Positions 14,442-14,543 of a stretch of 14,543 nucleotides of DNA are shown here, piece after piece. The position numbers and the translations under genes are program-made. The notes under the pieces are model-generated. The model was not told where the DNA came from and did not search any database. It saw nothing but the letters and a program-made list of their open reading frames with translations. Source of the stretch: PVC group bacterium (GTDB lineage Bacteria > GCA-001730085 > JADFSZ01); assembly GCA_022560555.1 (NCBI GenBank), contig JADFSZ010000020.1, forward strand, positions 1 through 14,543. Reading direction: 5' to 3'. The first letter of the stretch is position 1; each line of letters starts with the position of its first letter.

Positions 14442-14543
14442 GGGATAATGATTGAGGGTTAGTGTAAAGGATTTTTAAGATATGGGAACCAATGGGTCTA
14501 TCCATAACCTTTGATACTATTTTTCATCAAACGAACCAATACG
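14442..14543. other. Intergenic or upstream edge, nothing firmly assigned
   Basis: These 102 nt precede cysS. On the minus strand one frame reads RIGSFDEK then stop at the edge, which might be the tail of another gene. There is an 8-bp direct repeat GAACCAAT (14486-14493 and 14533-14540) and a 6-bp inverted repeat TTTGAT/ATCAAA (14510-14531). I see no convincing promoter or ribosome binding site. Confidence 0.3.

Noticed and set aside
14486-14540. GAACCAAT direct repeat as an attachment site or operator
   Set aside because: There are only two 8-bp copies in AT-rich DNA at the window edge, with no integrase or regulator nearby, so chance is likely.

Overview
All genes that can be supported in this window lie on the minus strand, so the window is read from its high-coordinate end. 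The encoded proteins point to a Gram-negative bacterium. There is an exported aspartic protease, a PilZ protein that crosses the inner membrane into the periplasm, a GT-C type membrane glycosyltransferase, and exopolysaccharide-type glycosyltransferases next to a polysaccharide deacetylase. The DNA is moderately AT-rich, start codons include GTG, and many gene pairs overlap or nearly touch. The mixture (CysRS, GluRS and FtsA among unknown envelope genes, with no ftsZ or ftsQ nearby) does not match the familiar gene order of Proteobacteria or Firmicutes. An under-sampled phylum such as Omnitrophota is a guess only; nothing here proves it.

Region 1 (14441 down to 8428): cysS, then a 705-residue protein (PilZ, one membrane segment, coiled coil, small beta domain, six-hairpin-glycosidase-like domain), then an exported retropepsin-like aspartic protease, then a membrane protein joining an HTH-like N-terminus, a GT-C glycosyltransferase-like core and a C-terminal TPR pair. 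Gaps are 28 nt or less, so this reads as one operon. I infer that the last three genes form a c-di-GMP-responsive envelope glycan module.

Region 2 (8406 down to 5098): a very good sigma70-type promoter with an extended -10 is embedded in a perfect 10-bp inverted repeat. It precedes a 495-residue membrane protein of unknown family, a small basic exported protein and ftsA. Their junctions are an 8-nt overlap and a 20-nt gap.

Region 3 (about 5096 down to 4835): a non-coding stretch holding a long hairpin with an alternative partner sequence, a weak promoter candidate, and a 16-codon upstream ORF. That ORF has a good ribosome binding site, stops on the gltX start codon, and encodes a peptide resembling the GluRS N-terminus.

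Region 4 (4838 down to 1): gltX (with an unusually short connective-peptide region), a coiled-coil protein, cutA, a GT4 glycosyltransferase, a CE4 polysaccharide deacetylase and a GT2 glycosyltransferase cut by the window edge. The last three look like part of an exopolysaccharide locus continuing beyond the window. I saw no rRNA, tRNA, CRISPR array, insertion sequence or phage gene.
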